Positions 38,385 through 47,406 of a stretch of 60,879 bases of DNA are shown here, in pieces (positions within the stretch are counted from its first letter, which is position 1; each line of letters begins with the position of its first letter). The notes under the pieces were generated by a model that had not been told where the DNA came from, ran no database searches, and worked only from the letters and a program-made list of their open reading frames with translations. The position numbers and the translations under genes are program-made. Source of the DNA: Halomonadaceae bacterium T82-2 (GTDB lineage: Bacteria; Pseudomonadota; Gammaproteobacteria; Pseudomonadales; Halomonadaceae); the NCBI GenBank assembly GCA_001577635.1, contig LSBP01000018.1:1-60879 (forward strand). The letters are read 5' to 3'.

Positions 38385-39194
38385 ATGCCCGGCCCCATTC
38401 TGATCTTCGACTCCGGCGTCGGCGGGCTGTCGGTAGCGGCATCGATTCGCGAGCGCCTGCCCGACGCCGCGCTGGCCTATGTCTGCGACAACGCCATGCT
38501 GCCCTATGGCACCAAGCCCGATGACTGGCTGGTGGCGCGCATCGCCGCGGTGTGCGAGCGCGCCGTGACGGTCAGTGGCGCCAGTGCTCTGGTGGTGGCC
38601 TGCAACACGGCCAGCACCCTGGCACTCGAAGTATTGCGGGCCCGTCTGACGATTCCGGTCGTCGGTACCGTGCCGGCCATCAAGCCCGCCGCGGCGGCCA
38701 GTCGCTCCGGCGTCATTGCGCTGCTGGCGACGTCGGCAACCGTCAACCGTCCCTATACCAAGCGCCTGATCGACACCTTCGCCGCGCATTGTCGGGTGTT
38801 GCGTCTGGCGGCCGACCCGCTGGTGGGCGAGGCCGAACGCTGCCTGGCCGGTGGCTCGGCGGATGAGGCCGTCATTGAAGCCTGCCTGGCGCCGTTGTGG
38901 CGCGAGGCGGCGCTGGACAGCGTGGTGCTGGGCTGCACGCACTTCCCGTTGCTGCGCGAGCGGCTCGTCGCCGCCTCGCCGCGCCCGGTCGCCTGGATCG
39001 ATTCGGGGGCGGCGATTGCCCGACGTGTGGCGGATGTGGTCACCGCCGTGGCGCCCTGCCGGGCGGCCCAGCAGGCCTGGGCCACGGCGGTGCAGGCCGC
39101 GCCGGCGGCGGCTCTGAAGGCTCACGGATTTCCGTGTCTCGAGGCCCTGACGCTGCCCACCGATGCCGTCACGCCGGCACCGCTTGTACGCTAG
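38385..39194 (+). CDS. murI: MurI, glutamate racemase
   Basis: The 269-residue enzyme has both catalytic cysteines, Cys73 in VVACNTASTLAL and Cys184 in VLGCTHFPLLRE, and the N-terminal IFDSGVGGLSV. It makes D-glutamate for peptidoglycan. GGGAGGGCGC lies before the ATG. trmA follows 44 bases downstream, probably in one transcript. Confidence 0.97.
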   Translation: MPGPILIFDSGVGGLSVAASIRERLPDAALAYVCDNAMLPYGTKPDDWLVARIAAVCERAVTVSGASALVVACNTASTLALEVLRARLTIPVVGTVPAIKPAAAASRSGVIALLATSATVNRPYTKRLIDTFAAHCRVLRLAADPLVGEAERCLAGGSADEAVIEACLAPLWREAALDSVVLGCTHFPLLRERLVAASPRPVAWIDSGAAIARRVADVVTAVAPCRAAQQAWATAVQAAPAAALKAHGFPCLEALTLPTDAVTPAPLVR

Positions 39195-39238
39195 TTTCCC
39201 TCGTTTTCATTATCCTGATCCGCCCTCAAGGAGATTCC

Positions 39239-40345
39239 GTGGCCGTACCCGTCGTCGACCCCGACCGTTACCCTGACCAGCTCGATGCCAAGCGTCAGCG
39301 CATCGAGGCTCAGTTCGCGGCCTTCTCGCCGCCGCCGCTGGAGGTCTTCGCCTCGCCGGCCAGTCACTATCGCATGCGCTGCGAGTTTCGCCTCTGGCAC
39401 GAGGGCGACGACCTGTTCTATGCCATGTTCGAGGTGGACCCGGCGGAGCCCGGGAAAAAACAGGTGATTCGCCTCGACCAGTACCCGGTGGCCAGCCGAC
39501 TGATCAACGAACTGATGATTCGGCTGCGCGAGGCGGTGATCGACGACCCGGTGCTGCGTCATCGACTTTTCCAGGTCGAGTTCCTGACCACGCTGAGCGG
39601 CGAGGCGCTGGTGACGCTGATCTATCACCGCCAGCTCGATGCCGCCTGGGAGGCCCGGGCCCGCGAACTGCAGGATGCGCTGGGGGTGTCGATCATCGGG
39701 CGCGCGCGCAAACAGCGTCTGGTGCTCGACCGTGATCACGTCTACGAGCGCCTGACGGTGGAGGGGCGCGAGCTGGTCTATCAGCAGGTGGAAAACAGCT
39801 TCACCCAGCCCAATGCCGAGATCAACCGGGCCATGCTGGGCTGGGCCCGCGACGTGACCCGCGATAGCCATGACGCGGACCTGGTGGAGCTCTACTGCGG
39901 CAACGGCAATTTCACGGTGGCACTGGCCGGCAATTTTCGCCGCGTGCTGGCCACCGAAATCTCGCGGACCTCGGTGGCGTCGGCCAACGTCAACCTGGCC
40001 GCCAACGGCATCGACAACGCGGTGGTGGCGCGCATGTCCGCCGAGGAGTTCGCCCAGGCGCTGGCCGGCGAGAAGCAGGGCCGACGAGTCAGCGACATGG
40101 CGCTCGATGACTATGACTTCTCCACGGTGCTCGTCGACCCGCCCCGGGCCGGGCTGGATGCCGCCAGCTGCGAGCAGCTTCGGGCCTACCGGCGCATCGT
40201 GTATATCTCGTGCAACCCGGCGACGCTGGCCGAAAACCTGTCTCAGCTCGACGATACACACCACATCCGGCGCTTCGCGCTGTTCGACCAGTTCCCCTGG
40301 ACCGACCATTGCGAATGCGGCGTGTTGCTCGAGCGGCGCACCTGA
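39239..40345 (+). CDS. trmA: TrmA, tRNA (uracil-54-C5)-methyltransferase
   Basis: The 368-residue enzyme (E. coli 366) makes T54 of the tRNA T-loop. It has the SAM-binding LVELYCGNGNFTVAL and the nucleophile Cys325 in YISCNPATLAENL, followed by FDQFPWTDHCECG with the catalytic Glu. Translation starts at GTG 39239, chosen for the CAAGGAGATTCC site and family length; the open frame runs far upstream but overlaps murI. It lacks the TRAM domain and iron-sulfur cysteines of RlmD. Confidence 0.95.
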   Translation: MAVPVVDPDRYPDQLDAKRQRIEAQFAAFSPPPLEVFASPASHYRMRCEFRLWHEGDDLFYAMFEVDPAEPGKKQVIRLDQYPVASRLINELMIRLREAVIDDPVLRHRLFQVEFLTTLSGEALVTLIYHRQLDAAWEARARELQDALGVSIIGRARKQRLVLDRDHVYERLTVEGRELVYQQVENSFTQPNAEINRAMLGWARDVTRDSHDADLVELYCGNGNFTVALAGNFRRVLATEISRTSVASANVNLAANGIDNAVVARMSAEEFAQALAGEKQGRRVSDMALDDYDFSTVLVDPPRAGLDAASCEQLRAYRRIVYISCNPATLAENLSQLDDTHHIRRFALFDQFPWTDHCECGVLLERRT

Positions 40346-40525
40346 ACGGCGCGCCCGACCTCAAGTCAAGTGCCGGTCGATGCCTAACTGACATGCTCCA
40401 TGAGTAACCCGGCATGACGATGGGGAACGCCCAGTGAGCTAGAGTATTCTCATGGGCAGCGTGAATCCCACGCAATGAACATCCCCCCGGCCGTCGCGGA
40501 CGGCCGGATGCAGCCGAGGTGATTG

Positions 40526-43500
40526 ATGCAACACGTCGCTATCGATGGCAAACAGGAGTTTCTGGCGGCGCTTCGCGAACAGCTCGCCAAGCGTCTGCCG
40601 CAGGACAAGGTCAAGGCGGTGGCCGCCTTCGCCGAGGACTTTTACGCCAGTGCCCCGCTGGAGGATCTGGTGGAGCGTCACCTCGACGATACCTATGGTG
40701 CCACGCTGACCACCTGGCATTTCATTCAGCATTTCGATCCGCGCTCGCCCAAGGTGCATGTCTACAACCCCGATTTCGAGGAGCACGGCTGGCAGTCGTC
40801 GCACACCCTGATCGAGGTACTGCATCAGGACATGCCGTTCCTGGTCGATTCGGTGCGCATCGAGCTCAACCGGCGCGGCATTACCGTCCACGCCATCCAC
40901 AATGCCGTGCTGGCCGTCGAGCGTGACTCGCACCACGATCTCAAGCGCATCACCGGCACCCGCGCCAAGGATGCGCCGGGGTCGCGCGAGTCGATCATGG
41001 TCATCGAGATCGACCGCCACTCCGATCCCGAGGTGCTTGCCGAGCTGGAAACCAGCCTGCATGACGTGCTTGGCGACGTGCGCACCGCCGTCGAGGATTT
41101 CGAGCCGATGTGCCGAAAGGTCCACGACGCGCTGGAGGAACTCAAGGCAACGCGGCCGAGCCAGGTCGATGCGGCCGATCATCGCGAGGCGATCGCCTTT
41201 CTGGAATGGCTGCTCGACGACAACTTCACCTTCCTGGGCTACGACGAGTACGAGATCGCGTCCACCGGCAAGTCCAAGGATGAACTGCGCCCGGTCAAGA
41301 ACAGCGAACTGGGGGTCTTCAAGCTCGACAACCCGCGCTATCGCGAGCGAATCCGCAGCGATCAGGGGGTCGAGGGCGATCACTATGTGCTGATTCCCGA
41401 ACTGCTGTCGTTCGCCAAGAGCGCCTACCATTCGCGAGTGCACCGGCCGGCGTATCCCGACTACATCTCCATCGATCGTTACGACGAGTCGGGCAACGTC
41501 ATCGGCGAGCGGCGCTTCATCGGCCTCTACGCCGCCGTGGTCTACAATGACTCGCCGCGCCACATTCCCGTGCTGCGTCGCAAGGTTCAGGCGGTGATGG
41601 ATGCCTCCGGGGTCAACCCCAAGGGCCACAACGGCAAGCACCTGCTGCAGATTCTCGAGGTCTACCCGCGTGACGACCTCTTCCAGATCGGCACCGACGA
41701 ACTGACCCGCACGGCACTGGGCATCCTCAATATCCGCGAGCGTCGCCGCGTCCGGCTGTTCATCCGCGAGGATCGCTTCGGGCGCTTCTATTCGTGCCTG
41801 GTGTTCGTGCCCCGCGATGTCTTCTCCACCGATCTGCGCGTGCGTATTCAGGAGCTGCTGTGCGAGGAGCTCGACGCCAGCTTCGGCGATTTCAACACCT
41901 ACCTGTCGGAGTCGGTGCTGGCGCGTATCCAGTTCATCCTGCGTTTCAACGGCGAAGCGCCGGTGGACTACGACCTGCGCAAGCTCGAGCACAAGATTGC
42001 GCAGCTGGCGCGCAGCTGGAGCGACGACCTCCATAACGCCCTGGTCGAAGGGGTGGGCGAGGAGCGTGCCAATCATCTGATGAACCGCTACCGTGATGCC
42101 TTCCCCAGCAGCTACCGCGAGGATTTCACGGCGCGCACGGCGGTCTATGACATTCAGCACCTGTGCGAGGTCAACGAGGGTGCCCCGATCTCGGTCAGTC
42201 TCTATCGGCTGGTCGAGGAAGACGAGGAGGGCGTCAACCTCAAGCTGTTCCACGGCGACGCGCCGATCCCGCTCTCCGACGTTCTGCCGGTGATGGAGAA
42301 CCTGGGGCTGCGGGTACTGGGCGAGCGGCCCTACGGCGTGCACTGCGAGGATCGTGCCTACTGGATTCACGACTTCACCCTGGAGCACAACGGCCGCGAA
42401 GTAGTCAACCTGCAGGACATGCGGGAGACCTTCATCGACGCGCTGCGGCGGATCTGGACCGGCGAGGCAGAAAACGACCCGTTCAATCGCCTGGTGATCG
42501 GGGCCGGGCTGAACTGGCGCGAGGTGGCCCTGCTGCGGGCCTACGCGCGTTATCTCAAGCAGATCCGTTTCGGCCTGTCGCAGCTCTACATCGCCACCAC
42601 CCTGGCCAGCTACCCGGCCATCACCCGGGAACTGGTGCAGCTGTTCGCGCTGCGCTTCGCCCCGCGCCGGCAGAGCAAGGACCTCGACGCCACCATCGAC
42701 AAGAGCATCGAGCGCCTCCACGGGCTGCTCGATCAGGTGGGCAGCCTCAACGACGACCTGCTGCTGCGCCGCTACATCGAGCTGATCCAGGCGACCCTGC
42801 GGACCAACTACTACCAGCGTGATGCCCAGGACGGCTTCAAGGACTACATCTCCTTCAAGCTCGATCCCACACGGGTGCCGCTGATGCCCAAGCCGCGCCC
42901 CCGCTACGAGATCTTCGTCTACTCGCCGCGGGTCGAGGGGGTGCATCTGCGCGGCGGCAAGGTGGCGCGCGGCGGCCTGCGCTGGTCGGATCGTCACGAG
43001 GACTTCCGCACCGAGATCCTCGGCCTGGTCAAGGCCCAGCAGGTCAAGAACGCGGTCATCGTGCCGGTGGGCGCCAAGGGCGGCTTCGTCTGCAAGCGCA
43101 TGCCCGAGAACGCCGATCGGGATGCCGTGCAGAAGGAAGGCATTGCCTGCTATCAGATCTTCATTCGCGCCCTGCTGGACCTGACCGACAACCTCGAAGG
43201 TGGCGAGGTGGTACCGCCGACGGACGTGGTGCGCCACGACGAGGACGACCCCTACCTGGTGGTGGCGGCCGACAAGGGCACGGCGACCTTCTCCGATATC
43301 GCCAACGAGATCTCGCTGGAATACGGCCATTGGCTGGGCGACGCCTTTGCCTCGGGCGGTGCCCACGGCTATGACCACAAGAAGATGGCGATCACCGCCC
43401 GCGGGGCCTGGGAGTCGGTCAAGCGCCACTTCCGCGAGATGGGACTGGATACCCAGAAGGATCCGTTCTCGGTGGTCGGTGTCGGCGACATGGCCGGTGA

Positions 43501-45373
43501 CGTGTTCGGTAACGGCATGCTGCTGTCCGACAAGATCCGCCTGCTGGGCGCCTTCAACCACCTGCATATCTTCGTCGACCCCGATCCGGACCCGGCGGCC
43601 TCGTTCGCCGAGCGCAAGCGGCTCTTCGAGCAGCCGCGCTCGAGCTGGGAGGACTATGACAGTTCGGTGATTTCTGAAGGGGGCGGCGTCTTCAAGCGCA
43701 GTGCCAAGTCGATTCCCATCAGCGAGGCGATGAAGCGGGCTTTCGGCATCGAGGCGGACAAGCTCTCGCCCAACGAACTGATCCAGGCGATGCTGCGGGC
43801 CCAGGTGGACCTGATCTGGAACGGCGGGATCGGCACCTACGTCAAGTCCAGTGCGGAAACTCACGCCGATGTGGGCGACAAGGCCAACGACGCCCTGCGC
43901 ATCGACGGCGACGAGCTGCGCTGCCGGGTCGTCGGCGAGGGCGGCAACCTCGGGCTGACCCAGCGCGGCCGCATGGAGGCGGCGCGTCGCGGCGTCAGGG
44001 TCAACACCGACTTCATCGACAACGCCGGCGGGGTCAACTGCTCCGACCACGAGGTCAACATCAAGATTCTGCTCGATGACATCGTGGCCAACGGCGACAT
44101 GACCGACAAGCAGCGCAACCAGCTGCTGGCCGACATGACCGAGGAGGTGGCCGGCCTGGTGCTGCGCGACAATTATCGCCAGACCCAGGCACTGTCGCTC
44201 AGCGAGCAGCTGTCCCACGAAGGCCTGGGGCCGTACCGGCGCTTCATCAACGAACTCGAGGCCGGCGGCCAGCTGGACCGCGAGCTGGAGTTCCTGCCCG
44301 ACGACGAGACCCTGCTCGAGCGCTCCAACAACAACGAGGGATTGACCCTGCCCGAGCTCTCGGTGCTGATCTCGTACGCCAAGAGTACGCTCAAGGGCGA
44401 CCTGATCGCCTCCGAGGTGCCCGACGACCCCTATATCCAGGCGCACCTGGAGCGTGCCTTCCCGCGGGTGCTGGTCGAGCGTTTCGGCACCGAGATGTAT
44501 CGCCACCGCCTCAAGCGGGAGATCGTCGCCACGCAGATCGCCAACGACCTGGTCGATCACATGGGGATCGTCTTCATGCGCCGGCTGATCGACACCACCG
44601 GTGCCAGCCGGGCCGAGATCGCCCGGGCCTACGTGATTGCCCGCGACAGCTTCAATCTCGACGGCCTGTGGCAGCAGATCGAGGCACTCGACAATCGGGT
44701 CGACAGCCGCGTGCAGTATCAGATGATGCTCGATCTGATGCGCCTGATGCGGCGTGCCACCCGCTGGTTCCTGCGGCAGCGCAGCTCGCTGTCGGTCACC
44801 GAAAGCATCGAGCACTTCGCGCCGCGTCTCACGCAGCTGCAGGAAAGCATCGGCAAGCGCCTGCGCGGCCAGGAGCGCGAGACCTGGGAGGCCCGCCGCG
44901 ACGAACTGACCGAAGCGCGCGTTCCCAAGGCGCTGGCCAGTATCGTGGCGGCGACCGGCAACCTCTACGCGGGGCTGGGCATCATCGAGGCCGCCAAGCA
45001 GACCGGCGAGAAGATCCAGCGGGTCGCCGAACTCTACTACGAGATCGGTCATCGCCTGGAGCTGCCGTGGATGAGCGAGCAGATCGACGCGCTCGACGTG
45101 CGCGACAGCTGGCAGGCGCAGGCCCGCGAGACCTTCCGTGACGATCTCGATCGCCAGCAGCTGGCGCTGACGGTCAGCGTGGTCAAGATGGAGGAAGCGC
45201 CGCGCGACATCGAGCCCCGCGTCGACCAGTGGCTGACGCGTCATGCCGACCTCCATGATCGCTGGTGCCGCCTGATCAGCGAGGTGCGCAGCGGCAACCA
45301 GGGTGGCTATCCGCTGTTTGCCGTGGCGATCCGCGAGCTGGTCGACCTGGCCGACAGTGGTGGCGAAGGCTGA
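40526..45373 (+). CDS. gdhB: NAD-dependent glutamate dehydrogenase, large 180 kDa class
   Basis: The 1615-residue protein is full length for the GDH-180 class known from Streptomyces and Pseudomonas aeruginosa. N-terminal ACT-like regulatory regions (FLVDSVRIELNRRGITVHAI near residue 110) precede the catalytic core with KVARGGLRWSDRHEDFRTEI, KNAVIVPVGAKGGFV and VVGVGDMAGDVFGNGML, then a helical C-terminal domain. It deaminates glutamate to 2-oxoglutarate and fits with PutA, which produces glutamate from proline. CCGAGGTGATTG precedes the ATG. The gene stands alone, ending at a strong terminator. Confidence 0.96.
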   Translation: MQHVAIDGKQEFLAALREQLAKRLPQDKVKAVAAFAEDFYASAPLEDLVERHLDDTYGATLTTWHFIQHFDPRSPKVHVYNPDFEEHGWQSSHTLIEVLHQDMPFLVDSVRIELNRRGITVHAIHNAVLAVERDSHHDLKRITGTRAKDAPGSRESIMVIEIDRHSDPEVLAELETSLHDVLGDVRTAVEDFEPMCRKVHDALEELKATRPSQVDAADHREAIAFLEWLLDDNFTFLGYDEYEIASTGKSKDELRPVKNSELGVFKLDNPRYRERIRSDQGVEGDHYVLIPELLSFAKSAYHSRVHRPAYPDYISIDRYDESGNVIGERRFIGLYAAVVYNDSPRHIPVLRRKVQAVMDASGVNPKGHNGKHLLQILEVYPRDDLFQIGTDELTRTALGILNIRERRRVRLFIREDRFGRFYSCLVFVPRDVFSTDLRVRIQELLCEELDASFGDFNTYLSESVLARIQFILRFNGEAPVDYDLRKLEHKIAQLARSWSDDLHNALVEGVGEERANHLMNRYRDAFPSSYREDFTARTAVYDIQHLCEVNEGAPISVSLYRLVEEDEEGVNLKLFHGDAPIPLSDVLPVMENLGLRVLGERPYGVHCEDRAYWIHDFTLEHNGREVVNLQDMRETFIDALRRIWTGEAENDPFNRLVIGAGLNWREVALLRAYARYLKQIRFGLSQLYIATTLASYPAITRELVQLFALRFAPRRQSKDLDATIDKSIERLHGLLDQVGSLNDDLLLRRYIELIQATLRTNYYQRDAQDGFKDYISFKLDPTRVPLMPKPRPRYEIFVYSPRVEGVHLRGGKVARGGLRWSDRHEDFRTEILGLVKAQQVKNAVIVPVGAKGGFVCKRMPENADRDAVQKEGIACYQIFIRALLDLTDNLEGGEVVPPTDVVRHDEDDPYLVVAADKGTATFSDIANEISLEYGHWLGDAFASGGAHGYDHKKMAITARGAWESVKRHFREMGLDTQKDPFSVVGVGDMAGDVFGNGMLLSDKIRLLGAFNHLHIFVDPDPDPAASFAERKRLFEQPRSSWEDYDSSVISEGGGVFKRSAKSIPISEAMKRAFGIEADKLSPNELIQAMLRAQVDLIWNGGIGTYVKSSAETHADVGDKANDALRIDGDELRCRVVGEGGNLGLTQRGRMEAARRGVRVNTDFIDNAGGVNCSDHEVNIKILLDDIVANGDMTDKQRNQLLADMTEEVAGLVLRDNYRQTQALSLSEQLSHEGLGPYRRFINELEAGGQLDRELEFLPDDETLLERSNNNEGLTLPELSVLISYAKSTLKGDLIASEVPDDPYIQAHLERAFPRVLVERFGTEMYRHRLKREIVATQIANDLVDHMGIVFMRRLIDTTGASRAEIARAYVIARDSFNLDGLWQQIEALDNRVDSRVQYQMMLDLMRLMRRATRWFLRQRSSLSVTESIEHFAPRLTQLQESIGKRLRGQERETWEARRDELTEARVPKALASIVAATGNLYAGLGIIEAAKQTGEKIQRVAELYYEIGHRLELPWMSEQIDALDVRDSWQAQARETFRDDLDRQQLALTVSVVKMEEAPRDIEPRVDQWLTRHADLHDRWCRLISEVRSGNQGGYPLFAVAIRELVDLADSGGEG

Positions 45374-45396
45374 CGGCTGAGTCAACCCGCCGACTT

Positions 45397-45425
45397 GACG
45401 AAACCCCGCTCGACGGGGTTTCGTC
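45397..45425 (+). terminator. gdhB terminator
   Basis: GACGAAACCCCG and CGGGGTTTCGTC form a 12-bp perfect stem around CTCGA, 24 bases past the stop codon. The GGTTTCG arm gives a partial T-tract within the stem. Confidence 0.85.
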
Positions 45426-45479
45426 ATGTATGGGGCCGCTCGACGGTCCCCTCATTCCAACCGATGTCAGGAGGCAAGC

Positions 45480-45764
45480 ATGGCCAGCGAGGGATATCAC
45501 GAGCCGGTGGAAGAACTGAGCGGCGAGACACGCGACTATCATCGCGCCATCGTCTCGCTCATGGAGGAGCTGGAGGCCGTCGACTGGTACAACCAGCGCA
45601 TCGACGCCTGCCAGGATGCGTCGCTGAAGGCGATCCTGGCGCACAATCGCGACGAGGAGAAGGAGCATGCCGTCATGACGCTCGAGTGGCTGCGGCGGCG
45701 TGACAAGACGCTCGATGCCCACCTGCGGGAATTCCTGTTCACCGAGGGCGACATCGCGCACTGA
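45480..45764 (+). CDS. EncFtn-like encapsulated-ferritin family protein without encapsulin
   Basis: The 94-residue protein matches the encapsulated ferritin (EncFtn) family: [10 protein letters not shown] at the start, [18 protein letters not shown] in helix 1 and [20 protein letters not shown] in helix 2. By alignment to Rhodospirillum rubrum EncFtn, the ferroxidase ligands are Glu30, Glu60 and His63. EncFtn forms an annular decamer with iron sites between subunits and normally carries a C-terminal tag that docks it in an encapsulin shell. Here the chain stops at [10 protein letters not shown] with no such tag, and no encapsulin gene lies nearby. AGGAGGCAAGC precedes the ATG. Confidence 0.87.
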   Translation: MASEGYHEPVEELSGETRDYHRAIVSLMEELEAVDWYNQRIDACQDASLKAILAHNRDEEKEHAVMTLEWLRRRDKTLDAHLREFLFTEGDIAH

Positions 45765-45877
45765 GTGGGCCCGGCCGGTGGTGTTCGACACCGGCCGACG
45801 GCGTCGCCCGCGTCGTCGCTCCGGTGGATTTGCGCTATACTCGCGGCCGCTTTTCATGCCGCCCGCCGAGGAGTCCG

Positions 45878-46915
45878 ATGTACGCGCTCACCCGCCCGAT
45901 CCTGTTTCGTCTCGACCCGGAAACCGCCCACGGGGTGAGCCTGACGGCGCTCGATGCGCTGCATCGCTGCCATCTGGATACGTTGCTGCACGTGGCCGAG
46001 TCGCGCGTCGAGGATCCCGTTACCCTGATGGGGCTGCGCTTTCCCAACCGGGTCGGCCTGGCCGCGGGGCTCGACAAGAACGCCGATCACCTCGAAGCCC
46101 TGGGGGCGCTGGGCTTCGGCTTCGTCGAGGTGGGCACCGTGACGCCACGACCGCAGCCTGGCAACCCGCGGCCGCGACTGTTCCGCTTGCCGAAGGCCGG
46201 GGCAATCATCAATCGCATGGGCTTCAACAATGCCGGTGTCGACCATCTGATCGCCAATGTCCGCAAGAGCCGTTACGATGGCGTGATCGGCATCAACATC
46301 GGCAAGAACCTCACCACGCCGGTGGAGCGTGCCGTCGACGACTACCTGATCTGCCTGGAGCGGGTGCATCCCTACGCGGACTACGTGACCGTCAATATCT
46401 CCTCGCCCAACACGCCGGGGCTTCGTGATCTGCAGTTCGGCGAGCATCTCGATGCGCTGCTGGGCACGCTGCGCGAAGCCGCCACGCGACAGGACCAGCG
46501 TGCCGGGCGTCAGGTGCCGCTGGCCGTGAAGATCGCGCCGGACATGGACGACACCGCCATCGGTCTGGTGGCCGAGGCGCTGGAACGTAACGGGATCGAC
46601 GCCGTGGTGGCGACCAACACCACGCTGGCGAGAGAGGCCGTGCAGGGGCTGGCGCATGCCGAGGAGACCGGCGGGCTTTCCGGCGCACCGGTGCGAGCAG
46701 CGTCGGATCATGTCGTCAGGACCCTGCGCCATCATCTGCCGGAAATGCCGATCATCGGGGTCGGCGGCATCGACAGCGGGGTGGCCGCCCGGGACAAGCG
46801 CGCGGCCGGCGCGGATCTGGTTCAGCTCTATTCGGGTTTCATCTATAAGGGGCCGGCACTGATCGGCGAATGCGCCCGGGCCCTGCGTGACGCTCAGGCC
46901 CCGGTGGGTGCGTGA
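45878..46915 (+). CDS. pyrD: PyrD, class 2 dihydroorotate dehydrogenase (quinone)
   Basis: The 345-residue enzyme has the N-terminal amphipathic helix ([18 protein letters not shown]) that docks class 2 enzymes to the membrane, FMN-site motifs [17 protein letters not shown] and [13 protein letters not shown], the catalytic serine in [15 protein letters not shown], and the C-terminal [10 protein letters not shown] and [12 protein letters not shown]. It oxidises dihydroorotate and reduces quinone in pyrimidine synthesis. GAGGAGTCCG precedes the ATG at 45878. It converges with rmf on a shared hairpin. Confidence 0.97.
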   Translation: MYALTRPILFRLDPETAHGVSLTALDALHRCHLDTLLHVAESRVEDPVTLMGLRFPNRVGLAAGLDKNADHLEALGALGFGFVEVGTVTPRPQPGNPRPRLFRLPKAGAIINRMGFNNAGVDHLIANVRKSRYDGVIGINIGKNLTTPVERAVDDYLICLERVHPYADYVTVNISSPNTPGLRDLQFGEHLDALLGTLREAATRQDQRAGRQVPLAVKIAPDMDDTAIGLVAEALERNGIDAVVATNTTLAREAVQGLAHAEETGGLSGAPVRAASDHVVRTLRHHLPEMPIIGVGGIDSGVAARDKRAAGADLVQLYSGFIYKGPALIGECARALRDAQAPVGA

Positions 46916-46919
46916 AATA

Positions 46920-46949
46920 CAAAAAGGCCCGCAGCATGATTGCGGGCCT
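46920..46949 (-). terminator. rmf terminator (shared with pyrD)
   Basis: AGGCCCGCA and TGCGGGCCT pair around seven bases. On the minus strand the stem is followed by a T-run (TTTTTG), making it the rmf terminator; it begins 5 bases after the pyrD stop. Confidence 0.85.
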
Positions 46950-46976
46950 CGGCAGGTAACCGACTGTATCGGGTCG

Positions 46977-47186
46977 CTATTGCATGACCATCGGGTTCTT
47001 GTGAATGCCGGCGACACCCGTCATGCCGGCCCATTGATCACCTCGACCCTCACGCCAACCGCTCATCCAGTATTCCCGTAGGTTGATGTCCTGGCTGGGG
47101 CAATCATCCCGGGAGCGCCCGGAGAGGCCGGCCTTGTAGCCATGGACATAGGCACGCTGAAAGCGATCACGTTTCTGTCGTTTCAT
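46977..47186 (-). CDS. rmf: Rmf, ribosome modulation factor
   Basis: The 69-residue basic protein has the RMF pattern: MKRQKRDRFQRAYVHGYKAG, CPSQDINLREYWMSGWREGR. RMF joins two 70S ribosomes into inactive 100S dimers in stationary phase. AGAGGTTA precedes the ATG. The C-terminal tail of about 15 residues is longer than in the 55-residue E. coli protein. The promoter region contains TAATAAT-type AT boxes near 47205-47220 and two perfect palindromes further up. Confidence 0.95.
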   Translation of the reverse strand: MKRQKRDRFQRAYVHGYKAGLSGRSRDDCPSQDINLREYWMSGWREGRGDQWAGMTGVAGIHKNPMVMQ

Positions 47187-47286
47187 CGGGTAACCTCTAT
47201 CATGAGAACCGAATTATTATTGCGAGTCATTACGTCGGCAGTGGGCTCCGGGCCGTCACTGCCGCTGCTTTCGAGACCGCGGACAG

Positions 47287-47316
47287 AACGCATGCGTTGT
47301 CTTAGTAGCTACTAAG
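47287..47316. promoter_or_regulatory. two adjacent perfect palindromes between rmf and rlmKL
   Basis: AACGCATGCGTT (47287-47298) and CTTAGTAGCTACTAAG (47301-47316) lie two bases apart in the 220-base divergent region. Both are perfect. They could be operators controlling either gene. Confidence 0.5.
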
Positions 47317-47406
47317 TTTCTTTCTAGTTGAATAGTGGCAAGCCTGTCGAGCCGCGTTTTGTCACTGAAATGTTATCGTATTGAAATGAAAGGACCCTTT
47401 GCACCC

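Noticed and set aside
40439-45427. 1662-codon open frame antisense to gdhB
   Set aside because: Its composition mirrors the codon bias of the recognised NAD-GDH on the other strand; no ribosome site, no recognisable domain.
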